Source: Piezodorus guildinii
Lineage: Eukaryota > Arthropoda > Insecta > Hemiptera > Pentatomidae
Length of the DNA stretch: 64,000 nt
Direction: 5' to 3'
Assembly (NCBI GenBank): GCA_023052935.1
Contig: CM041292.1
Span: forward strand, 31,507,454 to 31,571,453
The notes below the pieces were generated by a model, which worked only from the letters and a program-made list of their open reading frames with translations, did not search any database and was not told the origin of the DNA. The position numbers and the translations under genes were made by a program. The stretch's first letter is position 1. Each line of letters opens with the position of its first letter. Below are positions 10,208 through 22,790 of this stretch, piece by piece.

Positions 10208-12447
10208 AATTTGATTTGAAAATTGGCAAAAGATAAAGGGAAATTGAATTATTTTAAAATTAAAAGGTAAATCATTTGGAATCATTGGGATGCGAGATTA
10301 ATTTTCTCCGTTTTTTCCCAAATTTTCTACTGATTCTTCTCTCCTATTGGTCGCAGCGTGATGTTATATAGCTTAAAGCCTTCCTTGATAAATGGACTAT
10401 CTAACACAAGTTTCTGAGATTATCGCGTACAAACAAACAGACAAAATCTTCAGCTTTATAATATTAGTATAGATTTGTTAAATACACAGAAAGAATAAGT
10501 AAATGTTCAAAACAAATTACATACTTTCTTATTATAGTACCAAAAATAAATAGAAGATCCTTTGAATATACGCTTTCTTTATGAAGGATAGACAATAAAA
10601 TCTAGTTAACCAACAAGGAAAGATGAGTAAGAATAAGGAAATATACATAACTTAGTAATTGACATTATAAAGAGTTTAGTTATGAATAATGTTGTATGAA
10701 GAAGGTTCTGATAACTTTCAAAAAATACTATATCTCTTTTAATGGAGTTTTTGTTGACCGTTGAGAATTTAGACACCGTCTCAGAGTCAACCCTGATGAA
10801 GGCTCACATTGTAGGCCGAAACGTCGCCACATAATTAAAATAGCACTTGTTTTAAATGTGTGTTTCTATTTAATGACCGCACCCCCAACCATCTTCCTCA
10901 TCTTATATATCTTTTAATTCTTTCCAAAATATTCTATATCCACGCTTAATTCCAAAAATTCCTATATCCATATCATATTGTAAAAAAAAGTCATGGGGAA
11001 AGTGCAATATTTTGGAAAAATAAGTTTTTAATACAGTAAAAAATCAACTTAAGATTTTAAGAAAAAAATAATCAAGAAAATTGAAAATAAATAGATAACA
11101 GATTTTTGCGTTTCCTGTAAAATTGTCTGAAGTGGATATAGTACTTTTCGGAACTCAACGTCTCAACGGTATTTCACGCTTCACTTGGTCTATGTTAGCG
11201 AAATATTTGATGTAGGATCTATGGTTCATCTTAGATATGAAATTTAAAGCTGCGAATGACTTTTATGTTTCAGAGTTATACCTATCACAAACTCTACTAG
11301 AATCTAGAAACTACACTTGTAGACTATTTTGCGAGATTTAGCGACTAAGAAGCATCTAAAAAGAGTAATTTTTTTTAAAACATTTCAAGATCACTATATT
11401 TTCTCTTACTGTATATTTTATACAATGACATGTGGAAATAAAAAAAAAACAATGTTGATGTTAATATAACGTGAAAAAGAAAGAAGCGAATAAGCCACCT
11501 CGTTGAGATTAATTTTCCTTGTCTTGGACAGACAGTAGGATAGCGTAAGCAGTGACTAGTGGCTATAGAAAAGTATTTCCTCCTCTGAAAACAGCTGTCA
11601 ATGACAGGCTTTTGTAACAAATACGAGAAAACTGTCCAACATTTTCATCTTTAGTAACAATAAGAGGGTTTTTCAGAAGTGGCATTGAAGTATATTACAA
11701 TGTACATTGAAAAGTTTGATAGCAGAATTATAACCCTATACATATCCCTATATTTAGATCAATTATCATTCGATGGTAAACAGGTAAAAGATTACTGGTT
11801 AATACAAAATTATATCGTTAAAGTTTTCTGTTCTATAGTATTTTACAGTACCTACCTAAGTAATTATAATTGGTATTATAGGTCATATTTATCCATTTTA
11901 ACAACTTGGACATAGTGAATTATTTCTAATCAATACATTTTTTTTTGTATTCATTAAGATATATTACATTTTTTTATTTATATGAACAATAGTTATAATC
12001 ATATGAGACCACATTCATACATTATTTACGGAAAAAGCAGAGTTAAAGTCAAATTACGAAAACAAATATTTAAATTAAATATATTAGTAAATAAATACTT
12101 TTGTATATATTCATATTGATTCTGTTTTTTATATATGTATATTTTATTATTATTTTATAAATTTATTGTTTTGTATTTATTGTGTGAATGTAGTATGAAT
12201 GTTGTACTTTATCACTATTAAAAATGTCCTAATTTGGACTGATTATAATATAAATCAATAAAGAATTGTGTTTAAATTAATCACCTCCAACTAAATGTTA
12301 AGATGATCTCCTTTTAGTATAGAAGTGGACTATATTGCAAATTGAAACTAAATTAATGAAGGGTGGTCCTAGATAAAAGAAACACTGAATGTAAAGAAAA
12401 TTAAATATATTATAAAGAAAATTGGTACATTTAAACTTGATCCAGGT
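10208..12447. other. long AT-rich interval without recognised gene
   Basis: A complete hammerhead-like core lies at 10793-10825 (CTGATGA, GGCT/GGCC stem, GAAAC-GTC). Otherwise there are only short unconvincing frames, for example around 11679-11915. No terminal repeats or transposon motifs were seen. Confidence 0.4.
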
Positions 12448-12660
12448 GATCCTAGGATTTTTTTATGGGAGTAAACAATCCTTAGTTATGCCGTCCTTCG
12501 GAGGGGACGTTAAAAGGTGGTTCCGAGCCTGTGCGATGTCAGGTACTCGTTAAAGATCCCTATCCTAATAAAACCTGGATAGGCAAAATTTAGGACTCTC
12601 ACTGTAGCATCGTCCGATTAGCCATAGTAGCATAAAGTGATGTTAAATAAATAAACAAAC
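12448..12660 (+). mobile_element. SINE family 2 copy (3' two-thirds)
   Basis: It matches the other family-2 copies from TTATGCCGTCCTTCGGAGGGG through the CCTATCC / GGATAGGC block to AGCATAAAGTGATGTTAAAT and an ATAAATAAA tail. The tRNA-like head is not evident here. A T-run at 12692-12714 follows and is abutted by the Jockey element. Confidence 0.7.
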
Positions 12661-12727
12661 TTTTCTTTTGGATGTTCAGGTTTGGTTGGCCTTTTTTTTT
12701 TTTTTTTTTTTTTTACCTAATTTTACA

Positions 12728-15693
12728 CTAAACAGTACTTTAAAATACCTCAATACGTAACATACCGTACGGACCACCCAGACGGCAAAGCCCATGCCGG
12801 TACTGCTGTCATTGTGCACCAGTCCCTCTCTCATCACTTACTCCCACTTCCTACCTATGATTTCCTACAAACCACAGCCATAGTAATCAAAACTTTTTCC
12901 TTTCCGGTAACCCTTACATCAGCATATTGCCCTCCCAAACATTCCATTTCCAACACCGAATTTGTATCCTTTCTAAATTCCTTAGGAAATCATTTCATTC
13001 TGGGTGCAGACTTAAATGCCAAGCATCAACAGTGGGGTTCGAGAACCACAAATTCTCGTGGACGAAATTTGCTGTCTGCACTCAACTCCCGTCATTTCAA
13101 TCTCCTGCCTCCTGATTCCCCTACCTACTGGCCAACCGATCCTAACCGTAATCCTGACATCCTTGACTTCTTCATTCACAGCGGATTAGGCTCCCTCAAC
13201 TATTCCGTAACTCGCCTTGATGAACTATCCTCTGACCATAGTCCACTGATCCTTAAAGTATCCCTAACTCCTATTCCGAAACCCATTCCACCTTCATTTA
13301 TCCGAGGCCCTGTCAACTGGAACCTCTTCCGCCAAATCCTTACCGATAATATTGACCTCAGTGTGACCCTCAAAACACCGGATGACCTTGATGATTCCGT
13401 CTACTCCTTTACTACCGCCATTCAGCAAGCTGTCTGGACTGCCTCCTCTCCTAAGCACTCCAATAGAACTCCTCAGCAAAACCATTTACCTCAACACCTA
13501 GCTGACCTCATCCATGCAAAACGCCGAGCCAGATCATTATGGCAAAGAACCCGACACCCAACAGATCGCCGCTCCTATAACTTTTATTGTAGGCAATTAA
13601 AGCGGGAGTTGGCGACCTTCCGTTCTCAGTCCTTTAATTCCTACCTCTCCTCTCTATCAGCTCGAGATAATTCCCTGTGGAATGTGACCAAAAAGATCCT
13701 AAAATACCACAAAGTTTCCCATCCTCTCCGGCGTGGTGATGACTCCTGGGCTGCGTCTGATGAAGATAAAGCCGAGGAATTCGCCACACACCTCTCCAAA
13801 GTATTCACTCCTCACCCGGAATCCAACAGAAATCATACCACAACAGTTGAAGAATTCCTTTCCTCACCAATACCTCTTTCCCTACCTCCTAAAGCTATTA
13901 ATCCATCTGAGGTGAAATATCTTCTTCAAAAACTGACCCTTCGTAAATCTCCTGGACACGATCTCCTTACCCCCAGATCCTGCGACAACTTCCCCAGAAA
14001 GCCATTATTTTTCTTACATACATCTACAACTGCATCCTTCGCACCACCTATTTTCCTCTCTTATGGAAACATTCCACAATCTTTCTATTCCTAAAACCAG
14101 GTAAACCTTCCAGTAACACTTCATCCTACAGACCTATTAGTCTACTCCCCATCCTCTCAAAAGTCTTTGAAAAACTCCTTCTAAAACGAATCCTGCCTAT
14201 ATTTGAATCACAAAATCTTCCTTCCCATCAGTTTGGTTTCCGTGCTCATCATTCTACTGTTCAACAAGGACTCCGAGTTGTAGACCATATTTCCTCAGCC
14301 CTTGAATGCAAAGAGTATTGTTCTGGTGCGTTTCTGGACATAGCGCAAGCTTTTGACCGGGTATGGCACACCGGATTACTCTTCAAGCTTAAAACGCATT
14401 TACCCCAGTCTATATACCTCATTCTACGATCCTATCTCTCAAACCGCTCCTTCCGAGTTCGCTGTGGTGTAGAATTTTCTAACTTTTATCCCATTGAGGC
14501 CGGTGTTCCTCAAGGCAGCGTCTTGGGACCCGTCCTCTACATCCTTTACACTGCTGATATTCCTATTCATCCTGACACCTTTCTGGCAACATTTGCAGAT
14601 GACACCGCCATCCTATCATCCAATTCCGATCCTGAAATAGCATCCTTAATCCTGCAAAGACACCTTTGTCTTATCGAGGACTGGTGTAATGCTTGGCGTA
14701 TTAAGGTTAATGAAAGCAAATGCACCCACGTCACCTTCACCCTTCGACGCAAATCCTGTCCAATGGTTCATTTCAATTCCATACCGCTTCCTTCCTCAGA
14801 CACAGTCCGGTATCTTGGCTTACTACTAGACAAAAGATTGACCTGGAACCCACATACAAGACTTAAACGAAAAGAACTCAACAGACGATTCGGACAGTTA
14901 TACAGACTACTAAACAGAAAATCTAAGCTTACAGTTGACAACAAGTTATTACTTTACAAGACAATACTGAAACCAATGTGGACCTACGGACTTGAACTAT
15001 GGGGGACAGCCAAACGTTCTAACATCAAACGCATTCAATCCTTTCAATCCAAAGTCCTCCGAACAATAGTAAATGCTCCTTATTATGTCTCCAACTATAC
15101 CTTACACCACGACCTTAATGTTCCATTTATTTCAGACCTGATTCCATCTAAATTTTCCAAATTCCACCAGAACCTCATTCATCATCCTAATCCTCTAGCA
15201 CAATCCCTATCCAGCTCCACTCATCCATACAACCCTCCTAGAAGGTTGAAACGGCAGTGGCCCCGAGACATATTGTAAACATCTATTCTGGAGTTCTGAC
15301 ACTGGTCAGATTCTCCTCTCATGTGCGGTGTGATTGTGGCTGTGGCGCCCTCACTTAGCTTCCGCTGGCTCTCACCAGTGATGCGGCTGAGAGGGAGGCG
15401 CTGGGATCCTTTTGACTCTGCTTGTCCTTCCACAAGTGGGGGGACAAGCCCCGTCCGGGGTTCCCGAGCTGATTGTAAATATTGTACATAGGTATGAATG
15501 TGACATGTTTTGTTTATTTATTTGTTAACTTCATTTATTTGTTTTTAATTTTTCTATAAATTTTGTTATTGTATACGTTTATTTATTTTGATTTTATTTT
15601 ATGTAATTTGACTTTCCTTTTGTTTATATTGTATGAATGAGATCCTGTAGCACTATTATTATTGTCTATTATGACAAATTGTAATATATACGA

Positions 15694-15736
<43 letters not shown>
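12728..15736 (+). mobile_element. 5'-truncated Jockey-type non-LTR retrotransposon with TSD
   Basis: It is bounded by 13-bp direct repeats ACCTAATTTTACA at 12715-12727 and 15737-15749. Its first bases (CTAAACAGTACTTTAAAATA) correspond to position 58915 of the full-length copy at 57152-61965, so reverse transcription stopped within the endonuclease region. The 3' UTR runs from 15279 and ends in a poly(A) of about 40 nt (to 15736). TSD, poly(A) and near-intact ORF2 indicate a recent target-primed insertion. Confidence 0.9.
12730..15278 (+). pseudogene. Jockey ORF2 (endonuclease-RT), 5'-truncated, one frameshift
   Basis: It encodes most of the apurinic-type endonuclease (GADLNAKHQQWGSRTTNSRG, then ELSSDHSPLIL), the linker and the complete RT: HQFGFRAHHSTVQQG, FLDIAQAFDRVWH, GVPQGSVLGPVLYILYTADI, catalytic FADDTAIL, and the YLGLLLDKRLTWNPH thumb. 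It ends PPRRLKRQWPRDIL. One base is missing from the C-run at 13970-13974 compared with the intact copy at 58778-61456. The frame therefore shifts there and then stays open to the stop at 15276. This is the only disabling lesion I found apart from the 5' truncation. Confidence 0.9.
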
Positions 15737-15740
<4 letters not shown>

Positions 15741-15749
15741 AATTTTACA

Positions 15750-16489
15750 GCACTATAAACCATACCACAAATAAAAAAAGTACTATAGTGAGACAATTAC
15801 GCCCTGAGGCCCTTTGCCATTCGATACAGTCGACCTTCACCTAACAGTCAGCTATCTCATCGTAATCCCAGTTCATTTTTTGTTTTTCTAAAGAGAACCT
15901 AAGAATTTATTTATTCTCTCTCTCTATCCAAGTTTTTTGTTTGTTTTACTCTGCTCTATATTCATGTATAATTCATTCCGACGGGCGTGGATCTCGATCT
16001 GTCCCTCATCAGAAGCAAACAATAGAGGTGAAGCAGGCTTTGGCCAGGGAATGGATATTACCTCTAGGGCTATCTCTGATCCTATCAGCAGTAAGTGGAT
16101 TCTTTTCTCACACCGCCCTAATATTTTCGGCCTCTAGTAGCCTAAGAGGCAGGAGAATTGATATATCTGGATCTAGATTAGCAAAAAAAAATGGATATAG
16201 TTCTCCATTGTTGAATGAAGGATAAATATTATAGTCAGAAAAAAGATTTTTAAAAAACTGTTACTCTACATCTCACGAAGAGTCAAAGCTTCAGAATACC
16301 ATACAAAGGATGCTTTAGGGTTAAGCGGTCAGACTTCAAGATTGAATTAAGGGCTTCAAAACCTGAAAAATGTATGAAGGAGAAGTATCCAAACATAACT
16401 AAATACGATGACAATAAAGATAGTACTAACTCCTAATTAATGGGATTACTTACTAAGTTATAACGATGATGTTAAGTTACTAACCTAAA
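15750..16489. other. no gene recognised
   Basis: An open frame of 94 codons (15941-16225, plus) has a moderately hydrophobic middle but no recognisable family. Its start is not convincing, so I do not call it as a gene. Confidence 0.35.
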
Positions 16490-16830
16490 ACTAGTGTAAT
16501 AAATTATAAACTAGTGAGTACCTTGCACCAACTATAGTAGAAGTTGCGGTAGACTAGTTTTGGGGACAACATCGCTCCATGAGGAACTTCACTAAAACGA
16601 GGTAATTGTTTTCAATATTTTTTTCTTAAATTTACTAATATTTATTGACAATATTGAACGTAGACGGAGAAATGATCTGAAAGTCGAATTTAGTCGGCTA
16701 TTGAAGATTCGCCAATGGTATGCAAATTTTTCGTACCTAACGGCTTCAAAAGCCTTTGAACAATCAATTGGTATTAGCCTCGTAGTGGCATAAAGGTTCG
16801 AATAACCTAATAATTGTTAACCTTATAAAG
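16490..16830 (-). pseudogene. decayed non-LTR reverse transcriptase core fragment
   Basis: The minus strand reads LIPIDCSKAFEAVRYEKFAY (RT motif with Asp) and further on EVPHGAMLSPKLVYRNF (the PQG motif block). Frame breaks separate them. It lies 3' (in its own sense) of the 17080-17520 fragment, the wrong order for one element, so the two are probably separate insertions. Confidence 0.6.
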
Positions 16831-17079
16831 TATATGTTCTGAACTAGCAGCTACGTGTAGGACGGATACTTATCTACATTGCTATGTTTTTTAAAACTTT
16901 AATACTTATTTACACCTTTTAATAATATAATGAACAACCAGTGAATGTAGGAACAATCTAATAAACACGACGTGATAGGCATGAGGCAGAGTAGTACCCA
17001 GCGGCACCCACTCCTGGCACGAGGTCAGCGAGAATTATTAAAGCAGAAGGTCTCTCATCCAACTCCTCTTCAGTCTTCT

Positions 17080-17520
17080 GTGGGCATTACCTGGCATGTT
17101 GTCGCCACGCTGTTGACAAGCGTATTCGGATGGCCTTCTAGTTTGTCGCGGAACCGTTTGTATTGTGTCTTATGTGTTCATTGACAGTTTGCATCAGGTC
17201 AGTGTGTATAGTTATGTTACCAACGTACCATGATGAATTTGTTATTGTTATGAATGTTTTAGACTAAAAGATTTGAATTTTGTTAATCTGAGAGTGTTTT
17301 GCTGTACCATATCTGTGATGCATAAGTCCAAAAAGTTTTCAGTAAGTATTTGTAAATGTTTCATTTCTGTGTATATGTCTGTTATTTTTTTCTTCATGAT
17401 ATGTGGAGTCTATGTCATTCTTCGGTCAAACATTAGACCCAGGTAGTGGACAGTTTTTGTATGTGGGATTTTTGCGTTGTCTAAGAAAACTGGAAGACAC
17501 ATCGCATGCCGCAGATAAAA
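17080..17520 (-). pseudogene. Jockey-like ORF2 C-terminal fragment
   Basis: The minus strand reads IPHTKTVHYLGLMFDRRMT*TPHI (thumb motif YLGL-DRRLTW), then PWYVGNITIHTDLMQTVNEHI, and a segment ending near HPNTLVNSV in a shifted frame. This is the usual C-terminal order of Jockey-superfamily ORF2. Several stops and shifts are present. Confidence 0.7.
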
Positions 17521-17869
17521 GGTGATATTTTGAGAATTTACTTAGGTATTTAACGTTTTATTATATAGGTAATTTATTGTGACTAATTACCTTAACGACT
17601 ATTAGAAACTTGAAGGAACTTACATTCTAAAGCCCTTTTTTTTCTAATAATTTTGACATAAAAAATAAAAGCGTCATACGTATTTTTACAAAACTTCCTA
17701 AATGTTTGTTTGTTGGCGATATATACATAGAAAACGTGGTTTTCTATTTGCCTTGATGAACAACCTACAAAATTAGTCTACACTTTAATAAATCTACTGA
17801 TAAATGGTTGACCAAACTAAAGTACCTTAATTAATCTAAAGTACCTTTAATTTTGTAGATTCAAGGAGA
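17521..17869. other. short interval without gene
   Basis: Around 17740-17870 fragments such as TCTACAAAATTAAAGGTAC resemble the dispersed repeat described at 41340-42030, in direct and inverted orientation. Nothing else was recognised. Confidence 0.3.
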
Positions 17870-18790
17870 TCAACCATTTTGTGCTGTTAGAGTTGATCTT
17901 CCATCTCTTTCTCCCTTTGCCTTTCCATGTGGTCCGCACATCTCGGTCCCTAACAAGCACCTTTATCTGAGCCAGTGTTCTTCCTCTTTCCAGACCTAGC
18001 CGTTGGATATGCTCTAAATAACTACTTCTAGGTTTGCCTCGTGGTCTTTTACTTCTTCAGTCGGCATCGCCTCCATACATTTACTTGGCACTCTTTTTCT
18101 ATTCTACATGCATGTCAATACCGTCGGAGTTTTCAGTGTTCTATTGCTGATTTCACTGAGAGAATCTGGAGCTCTTCTCTTATTCTTTCATTTCTTCTCT
18201 TGTTTCTGCTAGTTTTGCCCGATATTCTTCAAAGAAATCGCATTTTAGAAGCCATAATCCTGCTCAATTGTTTGTCTTGAGTAACCCAGCTTTCACTACC
18301 AAATAACAACGTTAGAAGAAATATTTCCTTAAAAATATGGAGTTTGATGTCGTTACCTACCTTCCTCTTTCCCACAATAGTATTGCATATCTGCTCGTAA
18401 ATATTATTTGCTTTATTTACCCTATTTTATACTTATCTGTCAATTTTACCAGATTTATTGAAATTTGTTACAAGGTAGATGTAGGAACCATCTTTTCCAC
18501 AACTTCATCACTGCACTCTATTATCACATTGCCCACATCCATTTCATCGCTAGCAACAGTCATAACCTTGAGCTTGCGGCTGTTAATACTCATGCGAGAA
18601 AATTCTTCTTGTCATTCTTTAATGGCGTGCTGCATTTTTTCCTCAGTCTGTCACCTGCACGATATCGTCTGTATATAAAACGCCTCTAAATGCACCGTCC
18701 TCATGTTCCTCATTCTTCTCCTACCAATTTCGTAGATTTCACCCATAAAGACAATAGACAATACTCCTTTGTTAGCGTTGATAAACAGAT
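17870..18790 (-). pseudogene. RTE-like endonuclease-reverse transcriptase fragment
   Basis: Read on the minus strand from 18790, a degenerate FMGEIYEIGRRRMRNMRT segment precedes a (Y)TDDIVQVTD-like catalytic block. IKEWQEEFSRMSINSRKLKVM-like residues follow, then LLFGSESWVTQDKQLSRIMASKMRFLRRI. It ends with RPRGKPRSSYLEHIQRLG and an arginine-rich tail. This order (YADD, tail with GSESW and RGRPR) is that of RTE-type insect elements, distinct from the Jockey copies nearby. Frameshifts and stops make it a pseudogene. Confidence 0.65.
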
Positions 18791-19756
18791 AAATCTGACA
18801 GATAAATTAAACAAGTAGAACGGATTTGATATCCAACTAATGGAGAAAAGATCAAAAATATTTCTTGATTTTTTTTTTCTTTTTAACACAAGAATATTAA
18901 TACAGATGTATAATATACCGCTAAAAGGCTAAAGATTAAAAAAAAAGAAAAAGTTACCTTATATATAAAGTTGCATAAGGTCATTCTGAGAGATTAAAAG
19001 CGGATGATACTATGTAAATAACCAGTTCTATCCTAAAATTATCTAATAAACATTTCTTTAACTCTAAATTCATTTAAAAGTTCTTAAAGTGATTTTAACA
19101 ACAGATATGTGAATTTTTTCAGAATCATATGAAGAAAATAGTTAAACACCTCTTTAATGCTTATATGCCATTCTTGATCATCCATCGCCACTAATGCATT
19201 AGGCTCAAATTCACTTCTTCTTCTACCTTAGCCTCCTGTCCTATTGGTGGCCTGTGAATGGGTCTAGTTGAAACTGTTTTTCCAATCCATTAGGAGAACA
19301 CCTGCCCGTGTTTTATGCTTAGGGACAAAAAGCCGCGGGCCTGGAAGCGAGCTGGGACGGAGGGCAGCTGCTCCGTATACATAAGTAATCCCTTTCCTCC
19401 TTGTTTATGCCATTCCCTATTTTTCAACTCGAATGCGGAATATTGGCGGGGTCATGGCTGAAGAAGTCATCCCATTTACCTTGTAAATAACTTTGAACCG
19501 AAGCAGGGCTAAGTTGACATTAATTATACAACCAACTAAAATAGATAAAATATTATTGTATTTACTATAAAACTGTAAATTAAGAGGATCACTTTCAAGT
19601 ATCAATATTCTACATATTTCCAGGTGTGTTGCCATAAACTATTCCAATCCATACTGTTACACTTTTGTAATCCGTCAGCAATAATGTCAACAAAAAAAAA
19701 ATGGTGTGTTGCCATATTGCTTCCTAATATTTTGTTTACTGTTCATTGTTTACTGT
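18791..19756. other. interval without recognised gene; GC-richer block at 19195-19400
   Basis: A block around 19195-19400 is notably less AT-rich than its surroundings (CCGCGGGCCTGGAAGCGAGC) and may be a fragment of an unidentified element. No open frame or terminal repeat supports an assignment. Confidence 0.3.
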
Positions 19757-20130
19757 TATATTTCATCAGCCCTTGAATGCAAAGAGTATTGTTCTGGTGC
19801 GTTTCTGGGCATAGCGCAAGCTTTAGACCGGGTATGGCGCCCCAGATTACTCTTTAAGGGAGCGAATTGAGACTCATCCATTACATCCTATACACGGCTG
19901 ATATTCCTACTCCCTTGATAACTTACTGTCAACATTTGCTGACGATACCGCCATCCTATCATCCAGGTTCTGATCCTGAAACACCATCCTTAATCCTGCA
20001 AAGACATCTTTGTCTTATCGAGCACTGGTATAATAATTGGCGTATAAGATGAATAAAGCCAAATGCAAACACGTAACTATCACTCAACTAAACAGAAATT
20101 CTGTGCTTACAGTTGACAAAACATTACAGC
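19757..20130 (+). pseudogene. internally deleted Jockey RT fragment
   Basis: It closely matches the 12728-15736 subfamily: SSALECKEYCSGAFLGIAQALDRVW at 19763, then LYTADIP, a degraded FADDTAIL region, LILQRHLCLIEHWYNNWRI and a remnant of the LTVDK block. At least two internal deletions shorten it to 370 bp. Confidence 0.8.
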
Positions 20131-21454
20131 AAGGTTAGCTGAAGGGATTGTCTTCCAGCTTCCCTTTAAATTTAAATGCTCTTTCGAAGACTCCTCACGA
20201 AACTTTTCCTACAGGTAAGGAATACATTTTGAAATAATAAATAAATTTCTCATTTTGTATTTTTTCCCTTATCATTTGATTTATATCAAATTGTAGGATC
20301 TAATATCAGTGCTTTCTTTTCGGTGATAATATAATAAGGTCGGTGGTTAAATGCTGATCAAACTCCTGGTCAGAGATTTAAACCTCAAAGGTCCAAAACA
20401 GAATTTCCATCAGAAAAAGTCAATAGTTACTTTACTGTTCCATGGCGAAGAACATTTATTTTTCTTTTCTATCAAAAGGATTACCAATGGAATCAACATT
20501 ATACTTGCAATAAATTTATCAAATGCATTTAAATTTAATGATGTTACAGGATGTATTCTCCTTCATGATAACGTCCCATCTGTCATCAGAGACAGTAAAT
20601 AAATTAAAGGAGTCGATCAATATTTCCCTGATCTATCTTCTACAGACGATTATTTATTATTATTTTTTTTTCGCGAGTTTTGATAAATTTTCTAGGAGAA
20701 TTGTTTAACAATGATTTAGACATTAGAAATGAGTTTTATAAGTTTCATTCAACACGTGACACAAAGTTTTTTCAAATCTGGGAAAGAAAATTTGGTAAGC
20801 TGTCGGCTGAAGTATGTTGAAAATGATGGTGAATACAATTGTTTGAATAAAAAATATGTTATATTCGATCCCGACTTTTTTGTGTTCTTTTTGATTCTAT
20901 GAATGATCATCTTATTCGTTACCACCAATACCTTTATCCTCTCACAATCGGAAAATTAAATAATGGACATTTATAACAGGATACGTTCAGAAAATTAATG
21001 TTTCTATCTAACGACCTTGTTACTACACTTCCGAAGAATGACTCCGGAATGAACTGTTGACCTTTGGTTTGGGTAAAGAAGGTCCCATCGCCGTTATTAG
21101 GAATAGAAGGTCGGAAGACCGCTGCATACAGTGAGGGGTCACCAAGCTAACTCAGCTCTCTTATTAGTGAATGCCTTTAATTTTCTTTTTTATTTTTGTG
21201 AAAGGTTTCTTAAGGTCGAGGCTTAACAGTGGATAAGCATCCTTCATTATCTCTGCTAATCAGGATATGCCCTTGCGAGTCTGCCATCATAATCTGGCAA
21301 AGTATAGCCTTTAGCTAAAACAGTTTATGACAGTGTATTAAATTCCTTTTTTTTTTTTTCAATTTTTAGCTAAGTAGTTTCAAAAACTATATAGTGCCTT
21401 TTTTTTTTTTTTTTTTTTTTTTTAGAGTGTATCAATATTTGTTAATATTATTAT
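20131..21454. other. AT-rich interval without recognised gene
   Basis: It contains T-runs at about 21347-21360 and 21401-21423. The 83-codon frame at 20351-20602 has no family resemblance. No transposon ends were seen. Confidence 0.3.
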
Positions 21455-21710
21455 AGGAAGAACAGCCTTTATGCCTAAAATTGCGGGTTCGAAACGTGGC
21501 TGGTGACCCTAGAATTAAAGTAAAAATCTTTCGTTGTGCCGTCCTTCGGAGGAGACATACAAATTTGGTCAGAGCCTGGGCAATATTAGGTACTCAATAA
21601 ACATTTCTATCCTGATAATAACTTTGTTGGCTTATTTAAGATTTACACGGAAGCATCATCCGATAAGACACAGAAGCATAAAGTGAAGTTAAATAAATTT
21701 AATAAAGCGT
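21455..21710 (+). mobile_element. SINE family 2 copy with B box
   Basis: The head keeps a B box (GGTTCGAAAC at 21486-21495). The body matches the family from GCCGTCCTTCGGAGGAGAC through TACTCAATAAA and TATCCTGATAA to AGCATAAAGTGAAGTTAAAT and an A-rich tail. It is clearly diverged from the 12448 copy. Confidence 0.75.
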
Positions 21711-22029
21711 AGAATACTTGATAATATTTACAATATGAATTTGTAGGTATGAAATTAGTTTTGATGATAAACAACTATATCGAAGCAAGCATCTAAACAA
21801 ATCATTAAGATTCTAATAACTGATTTCATTTAAAAATAATAAAGTGATTTGGGATGATTAAAAAAATAAAAGGTGTTACTTCTCAAAATAGTCTAATATT
21901 GTGCAAAATCTTTGTGTTTTTGGTTGAAAAAATGAAAACACTCGGCTAACACCTGTTGAACAGATACGATAACCTTTGACTCTATCTTGACTTATGTCTA
22001 GCTTAAATCCTCAAACACAACTGATACGC

Positions 22030-22790
22030 TCAAACTTTCCACATTACATCAAAAAGTTCATCTACATTACCATCATAAGACCAATCTAGACGTACGGAAT
22101 TGAACTTTAGGGTCCTACCATCAAACTCTTCTTGTATCCAATGTTTACAATTCAAAATCTTTTGTAAAATCCTCAACGCTCCCTATTTTGTCATGAATCA
22201 ATTCATCCTTAATGACCTTAATGTTCCTCATTTCGCTGATTCGGCCTGACCTATTTACTTCTCCTTCAATGAAAAACGTTTTCAATCTAATCCACTTCGA
22301 TTCCTGATAATCCTGCGAGGCGTCTAAAAAGAAGGTGGTATCGAGACCTTATTATTTGGATAACCTACAAGAGTGCTACCAATTGCCAATCAATATACAT
22401 TTCTTTTACTATAGAACATATTTACTTGTTGTATTGTCAAATACAGCTAGAACTTTCAAGAACTAATTTTAAAAAAAGAAGAAGAAGAAGGAAGTATCAA
22501 ATATTTAAGCTTCATTCAAAATATCATACCAAAGGGTTACGGTCTATTTTGAAAAAATCGACACATATTGTTATAGTTAGAACTTATTATGATAATTTTA
22601 AACATTAAAGCAATGAAAAATGTCATTATGTGTTTTGGAAATCGAAACAAAAATCGGGAAAATGTCATTCCATACAATGTTTTACTTCAGTTCTATAGTT
22701 AATTTACTTTCTAGATTTATCTAAACATAAAGATGTATTGCTACATAAACCATCATATATCAATAAAACTCTTCAAGTTCATTTTCAACA
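22030..22790 (+). repeat. Jockey ORF2 3'-end fragment within a composite repeat (copy A)
   Basis: 22030-22370 encodes a degraded ORF2 tail (IYITIIRP, TYGIEL, then DNPARRLKRRWYRDL) of the same subfamily as the element at 53051-55592. The following 400 bp (GGAAGTATCAAATATTTAAGC and onward to about 22790) is not from that element but recurs in copies B and C, so fragment and flank spread together. Confidence 0.7.

Noticed and set aside
15941..16225. 94-codon frame as a host gene
   Set aside because: It has no family resemblance or clear promoter, its start is not ATG-supported by context, and it overlaps another frame of similar quality.
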